A DNA stretch of 51,581 nt, taken from assembly GCA_964385045.1 (NCBI GenBank), contig CAYLNM010000016.1, positions 1 through 51,581 on the forward strand, written 5' to 3'. The stretch's first letter is position 1. Each line of letters begins with the position of its first letter. Under the pieces are notes generated by a model. It did no database searches. It saw only the letters and a program-made list of their open reading frames with translations, and was not told where the DNA came from. The position numbers were made by a program, and so were the translations under genes. Positions 8,997-17,158 of the stretch are shown piece after piece. The DNA is from CAYLNM01 sp964385045. GTDB lineage: Bacteria > Planctomycetota > Phycisphaerae > Phycisphaerales > SM1A02.

Positions 8997-9836
8997 ATGA
9001 GTCTCGGACGACCTCCCGAGTCGGTGAACGCCGCGGCCGCCGCCGCGACCCCCGCCGCTGCCGCGACCCCCGCCGCTGCCGCTCCCGCCGCCGCCGCGAC
9101 CTCCGGCGCGGCCGGCGGCCCGGACGCCCACGGGGTGCTGTCCACCCGCTGGGCCGGCCGCGACGTCGCGCTGCACCCCGAGGGCGCGCTCGTCGACGTG
9201 ATCACCGGCACCGCGTTCGTGGCCGACACGCACTTCGGCAAGCCGGCGAGCTTCCGGCGGCGGGGGGTGCCGGTGCCCGACGGCGGGGCCGCCCGCGATC
9301 TCGCGCGGCTCGACGCGGTCCTCGACCGGTCCGGGGCCGGGCGGCTCGTGATCCTCGGCGACTTCCTCCACGACGCCGACGCCCGCTCGCCCGGCACGCT
9401 CGCCGCGCTCGCGGCGTGGCGCGCCCGGCGACCGGAGCTCGCGGTCGTGCTCGTCCGCGGCAACCACGACGCCCGCGCGGGTGATCCGCCGGCCGAGCTC
9501 GGGTTCGAGGTCGTCCCCGAGCCGTGGGACGCGGCCGGCATCGCCTGCCGGCACCAGCCGCCGGAGCCCGGACCCGAAGGGCCGGCGACGGGGGACGGGG
9601 TCGCGGCCTCGGCCGAGGCTCCGGTGCTCGCCGGTCACCTGCACCCGGTCGTGGTGCTGCGGGCGCGGCGGCGGGGCGCGGGGCGGGAGCGCTGCCGGTG
9701 CTTCCACGTCACGTCGCGCGGCCTCGTGATGCCGTCCTTCGGCTCGTTCACGGGCGGCATGCCGGTGCGGCCGCGGACCGGCGACCGCGTCTTCGTCCTC
9801 GGGCCCGGGCTGGTGCTGGCGGCCGCGACGGCCTGA
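8997..9836 (+). CDS. Ligase-associated metallophosphoesterase (PdeM-like)
   Basis: This 279-residue calcineurin-like phosphoesterase is of the ligase-associated type (TIGR04123/PdeM-like). Visible metal-binding motifs are ADTHFGK, ILGDFLHD, RGNHD and AGHLHP. It is expected to hydrolyse phosphodiester or phosphate groups at DNA ends, or 2',3'-cyclic nucleotides, as reported for relatives. The first 40 residues are an Ala/Pro/Thr low-complexity stretch not typical of the family. The ATG at 8997 lies 125 bp after the helicase stop. The gene ends 34 bp before the end of a convergent gene. Confidence 0.88.
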   Translation: MSLGRPPESVNAAAAAATPAAAATPAAAAPAAAATSGAAGGPDAHGVLSTRWAGRDVALHPEGALVDVITGTAFVADTHFGKPASFRRRGVPVPDGGAARDLARLDAVLDRSGAGRLVILGDFLHDADARSPGTLAALAAWRARRPELAVVLVRGNHDARAGDPPAELGFEVVPEPWDAAGIACRHQPPEPGPEGPATGDGVAASAEAPVLAGHLHPVVVLRARRRGAGRERCRCFHVTSRGLVMPSFGSFTGGMPVRPRTGDRVFVLGPGLVLAAATA

Positions 9837-9870
9837 GCCGGCGCACGGGCCGCGAAGCGGGTCGCGCCCC

Positions 9871-10665
9871 TCAGCGGCGCCGGCGGCCCCGTCCGGGGCC
9901 TCGGCCGCAGCCCCGCCCGCGACCCAGCGGCAGCCCGAGCAGCAGCAGCCCCACCCCGGGCCCGGGGATGGCCGCGACGGTGATCCGCCACGTGAGCGTG
10001 ACCTCGTCCGCGAGCGACTCTCCGGGACCGGCGGTCACGCCGATGAACGCGCCGCCGAGGGAGACGTCGTCGAATCCCGGATCGACCGGCATCGAGCTGA
10101 CCGTGACCCAGCCGCCGTCACCGGCAAGGCTCTCCACCGTCAGGGTGGAGGCCTCGAGCACCTCGAAGGAGAGGTAGATCTCGTCGAAGAAGGCCTCGGC
10201 GATCGCGGTCGCCCCGTCCGGGGCATCGGCCGGCACCCACGCCGCGACCGACGCCGTGACGCCGACGTGGACGACGAGCTGCTCGAGGGAGCTGGTGACG
10301 GTCGAGGATCCGAACAGGCGGGCGACCCCTTCCGCGCCGTCCTCCTCCATCGACCACGTCTCGTCGAAGGCGGCGGGCACGGTCCACGCCTCGAGGCTCT
10401 GGTCCGGGATCGAGGGCTCGGCGTCGCCGTCGGCGTACACGCCCCAGCCGCCGAGCACGAGTCCGAAGTCGAGGTTGGCCGGTCCCTCGGTCAGGGCCGC
10501 GGTGGCGGGGGCCGACGGGATCAGGGCGAGCGCCGCGCCCAGTGCCCACCGGGCGGGCCGACGTGAACGTCGCGATCGGCCATCGACGGGGCGGTTCGGG
10601 CCGCACCACGCCGCGCGGTCGCGCGTCGTCGGCCCCCGGGTGGCGCTGGCGAATCCGCACGGCAC
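9871..10665 (-). CDS. Exported PEP-CTERM-like protein of unknown function
   Basis: The 264-residue exported protein has a signal peptide (about residues 30-52, ending APATAA) and a PEP-CTERM-like sorting tail. The tail reads IPGPG, then a Leu/Gly-rich membrane segment, then a long Arg/Gly-rich end. That charged tail is longer than usual. The body shows no domain I recognise. It is probably a secreted beta-rich protein processed by an exosortase/archaeosortase-type system encoded elsewhere. No ATG fits. The GTG at 10665 has a clear GGGAGG 8 bases upstream, which decides the start. It lies downstream of the transglutaminase-like gene on the same strand, with a gap of about 210 bp. Confidence 0.75.
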   Translation of the reverse strand: MPCGFASATRGPTTRDRAAWCGPNRPVDGRSRRSRRPARWALGAALALIPSAPATAALTEGPANLDFGLVLGGWGVYADGDAEPSIPDQSLEAWTVPAAFDETWSMEEDGAEGVARLFGSSTVTSSLEQLVVHVGVTASVAAWVPADAPDGATAIAEAFFDEIYLSFEVLEASTLTVESLAGDGGWVTVSSMPVDPGFDDVSLGGAFIGVTAGPGESLADEVTLTWRITVAAIPGPGVGLLLLGLPLGRGRGCGRGPGRGRRRR

Positions 10666-10874
10666 GGCGTGATCCTCCCGGCCGACGCCCTCCAACGTCG
10701 CCGTCCGGCAGTGTGGCCGAATCGAATGCCCGATGCAACGACGAAGCGCGGAAACCGCGCCCCGGCTCCCGCGATCGGGAAGGCTCCCCCGGTGCCGTCC
10801 ACTCGCGGCCCGCGTCGCGGACCGTGCTCGGGCGATCCAGCCCGGCGTCGGCGACGCGCCCCGCGCCCCGCGCG

Positions 10875-12176
10875 TCAGCGATTGATGCGGCCGCCGCCGC
10901 TCATCGAGATGGTGATGCGCTGCACCGGCACGACGTCCGCGGTTCCGCGGGGCAGCCAGCCGTAGATCGCCCACCGCTGGGGGACGGTGGCGTCCTCGCC
11001 GGGCTTGAAGCCGTAGGCCATCGGGATCCGTCGCGAGAGATCGTCCCACGTGCCGAAGCGTGGCCACGCCTGTTCGGGCCCGCGGTTGCGCCAGCTGCCG
11101 TTGCCGGCCAGCTCGTTGGGGTCGAACGGCACCCAGCCGGCCCCGTCGAGGTAGAACTCGGCCCAGACGACGATGGTCTCGTCGTCGTTGCCGATCTCGT
11201 CGTCGTCCTCCTGCTCGGTGACGCCGAAGACCGGCCGGGCCGGGATCCCGGCCGCCCGCATGGTGGCCACCGTGGTCACCACGAGGTCCGTCGGCGAGCC
11301 CTCGCCCGCGCGGGCGGCCCGCACCGGACTCGGGTCCACGAACACCCCGTCGATGGTCTCGAAGAGGCCGCGCCAGAGCGTGGGCCGCGTGACCCGAAAG
11401 CGGCGGACGACGTCGCCCGCGATGCGCTTGGCCGCCACGTACGGCGCGACCCGCGTCACGTCGGCGCCGAAGAGCCGCTGCACCTGGGCGGCGAACCAGG
11501 GATCGTCGGACGGGATGCCGAAGGACGGCTCGAGGCCCGCCCGCACCTCCTCGGGGTAGGTCTCGGGCCACGGCAGCCGGGCGGCGGCCGCGTCGTCGAT
11601 CAGGCTCGCCCACGCCACCGTCCGCTGGCTGAACGAGAACCGGATGACCTCGCCGTTGAACGCGGGGAACGGGAACTCCGCCCGTTGCACGCCGTAGGGC
11701 AGGCGATGCGTCAGGCGGCTGTCCGCGGCCACGCGCGGCGCGAATCGGTCGCCGAGCTGCACCGACGCGTCCAGCGACTCGAGCTCGGTGCGGTGCCAGG
11801 TCGAGATGACCGGCACCGGCATCAGGAAGGTGCCGCCGTCGAGGAAGAAGCGGTCGCCGAGGGGCTGGTTGACCCAGGTGTAGCGGCCCTCCGCGTCCAG
11901 CGGCTCGACGGCCCGAGTGCGGAACGGGGCGTTCGTCGCCAGCTGCACCTCGAATGCCACCTGGTGCGTGCGGGCCTCGCCGCGCTGCAGGGGGCCGATG
12001 GGCGGCCGACCGGGCAGGGCCGAGGCGGCGGCGGACGACGCGGACGCGGCGGCGCCCCCGCGGGGGGCGAGGGGCGGGAACGCCGCGGTGGCGGCGATCG
12101 CGAGGGCGAGGACGAGCCGCGTGGGCACGATGCGGGCGGATCGCGGGCGGCGGACGGACGAGGTGAGGTGGGACAT
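10875..12176 (-). CDS. Exported transglutaminase-like protein with degenerate active site
   Basis: This 433-residue protein has an N-terminal signal peptide or anchor (residues about 18-50). Its C-terminal half resembles the bacterial transglutaminase-like core: MRAAGIPARPVFGV, then WAEFYLDGAGWVPFDPNE. The catalytic triad looks broken. The position of the usual Cys falls in GSPTD (residues 293-297, Pro295 in line with Cys). The expected His two residues before Trp338 is Val336. Only Asp352 remains. It may be a non-enzymatic structural or binding protein. The ATG at 12176 has a GGAG about 9 bases upstream. It is divergent from the DUF1573 gene. Confidence 0.75.
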   Translation of the reverse strand: MSHLTSSVRRPRSARIVPTRLVLALAIAATAAFPPLAPRGGAAASASSAAASALPGRPPIGPLQRGEARTHQVAFEVQLATNAPFRTRAVEPLDAEGRYTWVNQPLGDRFFLDGGTFLMPVPVISTWHRTELESLDASVQLGDRFAPRVAADSRLTHRLPYGVQRAEFPFPAFNGEVIRFSFSQRTVAWASLIDDAAAARLPWPETYPEEVRAGLEPSFGIPSDDPWFAAQVQRLFGADVTRVAPYVAAKRIAGDVVRRFRVTRPTLWRGLFETIDGVFVDPSPVRAARAGEGSPTDLVVTTVATMRAAGIPARPVFGVTEQEDDDEIGNDDETIVVWAEFYLDGAGWVPFDPNELAGNGSWRNRGPEQAWPRFGTWDDLSRRIPMAYGFKPGEDATVPQRWAIYGWLPRGTADVVPVQRITISMSGGGRINR

Positions 12177-12372
12177 GGCGCAGGCTCCGCGCGGTGGGCG
12201 TCGTCCATACGGTACGGCCTGCCGCCGCCGGCGCCCGTCGCGGCGGCGGAATCGCCGTCCGGATCCATCGGCGGCCCCGCCTCGTCTTCACCGGAGTCGA
12301 CGCCGCCCGCGTGCCGACATCGGTGCGGGCGGCGATTCGGCCGCCCCCGGGCCGAGCCCGCCCGGAGCCCCG

Positions 12373-12378
12373 TAGGAT
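12373..12378 (+). promoter_or_regulatory. Probable -10 element (TAGGAT), leaderless start
   Basis: TAGGAT lies 8 bases before the ATG at 12387, with no Shine-Dalgarno sequence between. This matches the arrangement before several other genes here. No -35 is recognised. Confidence 0.35.
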
Positions 12379-12386
12379 CGTTCTCG

Positions 12387-13712
12387 ATGAGCAGCTCCGA
12401 CCACTCGTCACCGGCCGGCATCCGCGTCGGACGGTCCGTGTCCCGCCACCGCACGCCTCGAGGCCCCGTTCGGCGGATCGATCGGCGCGTCGCGGGCCGC
12501 CGCCGATCCACCGGGCGGGTCGTCGCCGTCGCGATCGCCGTGCTCGCTCCGGGGCTGGTCGCCGCGGGAGCGGCGGGCGCCCCGGCCGTCGCCGCGCCCG
12601 TGGCGGGGCTCGATGCCGCCACCGCACCCGTCCCCGCCCCCGCCGCCACCGCGTCGCCCGCCGAGCGCGGTCCGGTCCTCGCGTTCGACCGGGTCGAGCA
12701 CGACTACGGCCCGTTGTGGGAGGGCGAGTCGCGCACCACGACGTTCGCCTTCCGCAACGCGGGGGACGAGCCGCTCGTGATCCGGGCGGTGCGGGCCAGC
12801 TGCGGGTGCACCACGACGGAGCTCGAGCAGACCGTCTTCTCTCCGGGCGACGGCGACGCCATCACCGTGCACTTCGATGCCCAGGGACGCGGCCGCCAGG
12901 CCAAGACCGTGACCGTCGTGTCCAACGCCGGGTCGCCGGTCCGGCTGACGATCCGTTCGCAGGTCCGGCAGTTCCTCGCCCCGGAGCCCACCACGCTGCG
13001 CCTCGGCGACCTGCGGCGCGACGAGACCCGGACCGCCCGCGTCCGCTTCACGAGCGCCGACCCGCGGTTCTCGCCGCAGGGCGTGACGGTGCGCGGCGCG
13101 GGGTCGCGCTGGGTCGACGCCCGCATCGTCCCGCGGGCCGCCGGCCCGCGGCCCGCGGGACCGCAGCTGCCCGGCGCGGCGCCGCCGTCCGCGGGTGCGG
13201 CCGGCGAGGCCGACGGCGACCTTCCGCCGGGGGCGTTCGACGTCGAGGTCACGGTGCGTCCGGGCGCCCGCTGGGGGTCGCTGTTCGCGAGCCTGCGCGT
13301 CTGGGGTCTCGGGACGCGTCCGGGCGACGAGGAGGGCCGCGCTCGCCACGAGCGCGACCTCACGATCACCGGCCGCGTCTTCGGCGAGATCATCGCCAGC
13401 GACACCATGATCCGCGTCTCGCGGGTGCCGGCGGGCCGGCCCTTCCGGCGCGTGGTGGAGCTCGAGAGCCGCTCCGGGGAGTCGCTGCCGCTGCGGACCG
13501 CGGTGCTCGTCCGCCCGAGCCTCGACTCGATGACGGTCGACCTCGCGCCCGAGCCCGGCTCCGACGGTCGCCGCTGGCGGCTCGTGGTGGAGGCCGATCC
13601 GGGCGACGCCACCGGCCGCGTGTCGGGTCAGGTCGTCCTCACCACCGACGTCCCGGGCGAGGAGCGGCTGACGTTCGCGGTCGCGGGCATGATCGCGGCC
13701 CCCGAGGGCTGA
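12387..13712 (+). CDS. DUF1573 domain exported protein
   Basis: The 441-residue protein has an N-terminal membrane/signal segment (residues about 50-75) after a basic leader. A DUF1573 domain follows at about residues 95-200, with the family's DYGPLWEGE, FAFRNAGDEPL and conserved ASCGCTTTE motifs. DUF1573 is an Ig-like ASPM/SPD-2/Hydin-type domain widespread in Bacteroidetes and Planctomycetes, and its role is unknown. The C-terminal half probably contains a second, more diverged Ig-like repeat with a similar strand pattern. The long basic N-terminus before the hydrophobic segment is unusual for a signal peptide, but no internal start with a better ribosome site was seen. Confidence 0.82.
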   Translation: MSSSDHSSPAGIRVGRSVSRHRTPRGPVRRIDRRVAGRRRSTGRVVAVAIAVLAPGLVAAGAAGAPAVAAPVAGLDAATAPVPAPAATASPAERGPVLAFDRVEHDYGPLWEGESRTTTFAFRNAGDEPLVIRAVRASCGCTTTELEQTVFSPGDGDAITVHFDAQGRGRQAKTVTVVSNAGSPVRLTIRSQVRQFLAPEPTTLRLGDLRRDETRTARVRFTSADPRFSPQGVTVRGAGSRWVDARIVPRAAGPRPAGPQLPGAAPPSAGAAGEADGDLPPGAFDVEVTVRPGARWGSLFASLRVWGLGTRPGDEEGRARHERDLTITGRVFGEIIASDTMIRVSRVPAGRPFRRVVELESRSGESLPLRTAVLVRPSLDSMTVDLAPEPGSDGRRWRLVVEADPGDATGRVSGQVVLTTDVPGEERLTFAVAGMIAAPEG

Positions 13713-13788
13713 ACGCGGGTCGCCGCGGGGCCGTCGGTCCGCCGAAGGCGGCGACCGGGCGGCGGCCCGACGCGAGTCGGCGCGTGTG

Positions 13789-13824
13789 GCGTCCGCGTCC
13801 GCGTCCGCGTCCGCGTTCGCGTCC
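13789..13824. repeat. Hexamer tandem repeat between convergent genes
   Basis: Six consecutive 6-bp units of the GCGTCC type, with the fifth carrying one change, lie in the short gap between the convergent DUF1573 and cyanophycinase-like genes. They are non-coding as far as can be seen. Confidence 0.8.
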
Positions 13825-13859
13825 CGGCGCCCGCTCGACCGGTGCCGCGGCCGTCCGCG

Positions 13860-15113
13860 TCACCCGCCGCACGGCCCCCAGGCCGCGAGCACCAGCAGCA
13901 GGTCGCCGAGCGCGACCGCGCCGTCGCCGTCGAGGTCGGCCGCCCCGCCGCCGCCCCAGGCGGCCGTCACCGCCACCACGTCCTCGAAGCCCACCGTCCC
14001 GCTGCCGTCGAGGTCGGCGGGGCAGGGGCAGTCCGCCGGCCCGTCGAGCGGCGCCTCGAACCGCACGCCGTCCTCGACCCACCACGCGTGCCACTGCCCG
14101 CCGTCGCCGCTCGTCCAGTCGCTCAGGTCGAACCAGCCGTCGCCGTCCGGCGTTCCCGGTACGCGGTAGACCTCCACCGCGTGGTCCTCGCGGTCCCAGG
14201 TCAGCGGCGTGCCGGGCACGCACGTCTCGGGCTGCGACGCCGGCGGCGCGCACCGCGAGCGAAGGAAGAACGCCTCGTCGGGGAACGCCGGCCATTCGCC
14301 GAAGACGCGGGCGCGGCCGTCGCCGTCGATCACCACGGCGGTGAAGTCGTCGCACGCGATCGCGAAGGCGTCGACGCCGCGGTCGGTCTCCATGCGGGCC
14401 ATGAACGCCAGCAGGCGGCCCTCCCGCTCCCGGTCGCCGAAGTGCGTGTCGGTGACGGTGTCGGCGAGCCGCGGGATGCTCAGGAAGTCGTCGTACCCGA
14501 GGGACGCCATGTACGGGTGGTACGGGTCGGCCAGCGCCTCCTCGGAGAGGACGCCGAGCGTCTCGGGCGCGTAGTAGGTCCCGCCGAGGATCATCATGCC
14601 CGCGCTGGTGCCGCCCACGACCGCTCCCTTGTCGTTCACGAGCGCGTCGATCGCGTCCGCCAGCGCGGTGCCCCGCCACGCCTCGACGTAGGCCGTCTGG
14701 TCGCCGCCGGCGATGAACAGGGCCTCGGCCCCCGCGACCCGCGCGAGCACCCCCGGATCCTCGGCCTCGGCCGGACTCGTGATCCGGATCGTCTCCACCG
14801 AGTCCACCGGCACGCCGAGCTGCGAGAACAGGTAGTCGTTGTACCCGTCGCCGCCGGAGATCCGGATCACCACGACGTCGCCGCCCGCCGCCCGCTCGAG
14901 CATCCACCGCATCGCCTCGTCGTTGTCCCCGCCACCGCCCGCGAGGACGAGGCCGGGCTCGTGGTCGACGACGGCGTCGGCGGGGTCGCCCACGAGCCAG
15001 CTCTGCACGTCGCCGGCGGCGTTCGCGGCCGGCGCAGCGGCGGCGGCCGCTGCGACGAGGGCGAGGACGCGGGCGGGACGTCGGGCGGGCGTGCGGCGGG
15101 GGAGCTGAAGCAT
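13860..15113 (-). CDS. Secreted cyanophycinase-like (S51) protein with dockerin-like tail
   Basis: The 417-residue protein has a signal peptide ending near ANAAG. Its body is a peptidase S51/cyanophycinase-like domain, with GGGDN near the start, IAGGDQT, and nucleophile motif GGTSAGMM with Ser170. The last 50 residues carry two dockerin-like repeats, CPADLDGSGTVGFEDVV and ADLDGDGAVALGDLL, separated by a Gly-rich linker. In planctomycetes such repeats are common on exported proteins, and a cohesin-like partner is not known. It probably cleaves isoaspartyl or Asp-rich peptides outside the cytoplasm. The start is the ATG at 15113. Confidence 0.82.
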   Translation of the reverse strand: MLQLPRRTPARRPARVLALVAAAAAAAPAANAAGDVQSWLVGDPADAVVDHEPGLVLAGGGGDNDEAMRWMLERAAGGDVVVIRISGGDGYNDYLFSQLGVPVDSVETIRITSPAEAEDPGVLARVAGAEALFIAGGDQTAYVEAWRGTALADAIDALVNDKGAVVGGTSAGMMILGGTYYAPETLGVLSEEALADPYHPYMASLGYDDFLSIPRLADTVTDTHFGDREREGRLLAFMARMETDRGVDAFAIACDDFTAVVIDGDGRARVFGEWPAFPDEAFFLRSRCAPPASQPETCVPGTPLTWDREDHAVEVYRVPGTPDGDGWFDLSDWTSGDGGQWHAWWVEDGVRFEAPLDGPADCPCPADLDGSGTVGFEDVVAVTAAWGGGGAADLDGDGAVALGDLLLVLAAWGPCGG

Positions 15114-15301
15114 GGCGGGGCTCGTTCGGGACGGAGCGGGACGGGCCGAGCGTCGCGACGGGGGCGATGCCCTCGCGCCGCACCGGCAGGCGGCGCCGGG
15201 AGGGCGCGTCGAGCGTACCGACGCGCGGGCGACGGATCCACGGTGGGGGCCGGGATGCCCGAGCCGTCCGCCGTCCGCCGTCCGCCGTCGGTCGCCGGCC
15301 C

Positions 15302-17158
15302 TCAGCCGGCCGGCTCGCCGGTCCCGCGGACCAGCACCACCCGTGCGCCGGCCGGCACGTCCGGGAATGCCTCGCGGCTGCCGTCGGCCCAGCGGACCTC
15401 GACGAGCTCGGCCGCCGGCGCCTCGCCGAGTCCGACGTGGGCCCGCGGATCGTTGCTCGCGAGGTAGCTGTAGGAGGGGTCGGGATCGATGCGCACGATG
15501 CGGTCGCCCACGCGGGCGGTCAGCCGGGCGCCGTGGGCGAGCCGCCCGTCGGGCTCGCGGAGCTCGATGGTCACCGCGCCGCCCCGCTTCGGGGCGACGT
15601 TGCGGAGCAGGTGGGCGGGGCCGTCGCGATTGACCACGAGCACGTCCACGTCGCCGTCCCCGTCCACGTCGCCGAATGCGGCGGCCCGGCTCGTGGCGTG
15701 CAGCGGCTCGGCGGTGCCGCCGCGCGGCCGGACCTCCTCGAAGCGTCCGCGCGCGGTGCCGCGGAACACGAGGTTCGGCTCGGCGTAGGGATCCGCCTCG
15801 TCGAACGTCCGCTCCTGCCGCATCACGCGTCCGTTGGCCTGGTAGAGATCGAGCAGCCCGTCGTGGTCGAAGTCGTGCCACGCCTGCCCGAAGCGGGTGA
15901 AGGGGCGGCTCACGCTCGCGATGCCGGCGACGTTGGAGACCTCGACGAAGAAGCCGCCGTCGTTGCGGAAGAGCGAGTCGCTCTCCTGGGCGACGTTGCA
16001 CACCATCAGGTCGAGGTCGCCGTCGAAGTCGACGTCGCGGGCGATCACGCCCATGCTCGCGGTCATGTGCCCGCGGGCGTCGGTGGCGACGCCGGCGATC
16101 AGGGCCCGGTCCTCGAAGCGGCCGTCCCCGAGATTGATCCAGAGCCGGTCCTTCATCGCGTCGTTGGCGACGAACATGTCGACGCGCCCGTCGCCGTCGA
16201 AGTCGCCGGCGACGAGGCCGAGGCCGGTGCCGGGGGCGCCCGCGATGCCCGCGGCCTCGGAGACGTCGGTGAAGGTCCCGTCGCCCTCGTTGCGGTACAG
16301 GGTGTCGCGGGCCGGGGCCTCGTAGGCGGTGGGCACGCAGTAGTCGCGGGTGCCGAGCTCGTTGTAGCACTGGCGGGCGGTGAGCTCGGGCCGCCAGTCG
16401 ATGTAGTTGAGCACCCAGAGGTCGAGGTCGCCGTCGCCGTCCACGTCGACGAACTTCGCCCCGGTGGACATCCGCGGGTCGCCGACGCCGGCGCGGGCCG
16501 TGACGTCGGTGAAGGTCCCGTCGCCCTCGTTGCGGTAGAGGACGTTCGGCCCGTCGTTGGTCACGTAGAGGTCGAGATCGCCGTCGCCGTCGACGTCGCC
16601 GACGGCCACGCCGAAGCCGTAGCCGCGGTCGCCGGTGCCGCTCGCCTCGGTGTGGCAGGTGAACCGTCCGGCGCCGTCGTTCAGGTAGAGGCGGTTCGGC
16701 CCCCGGGCGGCCGGATCGTCGTGGTCGCCCGACTGCACGAGGTAGACGTCGAGATCGCCGTCGCCGTCGGCGTCGAACAGGGCGCCGCCGCCGCAGAGGC
16801 TCGCCGCGATCCGGTGCTCGCCCCGCTCGCCGGAATCGTGGACGAAGTCGAGGCCCGCGCCCGCGAGCTCGAACCACGGGGTCGATGGGGGCGCGCCGGG
16901 CGCCGGGCCCGCCGCGGGCCGGGCGACCGGCATCGCGGTCGGCTCGGCCCCGATCGCGGTCTCGTCCGCGCTGGTGCTCGTGGTCGCGCCGGCGGTCGCC
17001 GGTCCGAGTGCGTCCTCCGCATCGCCGCAGCCGAGTGCGGTGGCGGCGGCGACGAGCGCGGCGGCGGTCAGCGCGTGGTGCGGTCGGCGCGGACCCTTCC
17101 GCGCGAGGACGGGCGGACGAGCGACGGGACGACCGGACGGCTGCGATCGCCTGGTCAT
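15302..17158 (-). CDS. CRTAC1-family FG-GAP/VCBS repeat protein with ASPIC/UnbV domain
   Basis: The 618-residue putative lipoprotein has an N-terminal hydrophobic segment ending ALGC. At least six FG-GAP/VCBS-like repeats follow, forming a probable beta-propeller; their Ca-binding loops read DxDGDGDLD (for example DADGDGDLD and DVDGDGDLD). The C-terminus is an ASPIC/UnbV domain (about residues 545-615, LVEVRWADGSREAF). This architecture is common in planctomycetes and often sits beside TPR proteins, as here; its biochemical role is unknown. Repeat DNA within the gene is nearly identical in places (for example near 16260 and 16500). The start ATG at 17158 overlaps the TPR gene stop (ATGA). Confidence 0.88.
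   Translation of the reverse strand: MTRRSQPSGRPVARPPVLARKGPRRPHHALTAAALVAAATALGCGDAEDALGPATAGATTSTSADETAIGAEPTAMPVARPAAGPAPGAPPSTPWFELAGAGLDFVHDSGERGEHRIAASLCGGGALFDADGDGDLDVYLVQSGDHDDPAARGPNRLYLNDGAGRFTCHTEASGTGDRGYGFGVAVGDVDGDGDLDLYVTNDGPNVLYRNEGDGTFTDVTARAGVGDPRMSTGAKFVDVDGDGDLDLWVLNYIDWRPELTARQCYNELGTRDYCVPTAYEAPARDTLYRNEGDGTFTDVSEAAGIAGAPGTGLGLVAGDFDGDGRVDMFVANDAMKDRLWINLGDGRFEDRALIAGVATDARGHMTASMGVIARDVDFDGDLDLMVCNVAQESDSLFRNDGGFFVEVSNVAGIASVSRPFTRFGQAWHDFDHDGLLDLYQANGRVMRQERTFDEADPYAEPNLVFRGTARGRFEEVRPRGGTAEPLHATSRAAAFGDVDGDGDVDVLVVNRDGPAHLLRNVAPKRGGAVTIELREPDGRLAHGARLTARVGDRIVRIDPDPSYSYLASNDPRAHVGLGEAPAAELVEVRWADGSREAFPDVPAGARVVLVRGTGEPAG

Noticed and set aside
13789..13824. CRISPR-like array
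   Set aside because: The units are 6 bp with no spacers. All tandem repeats in the window are short and direct, and none has the repeat-spacer pattern.
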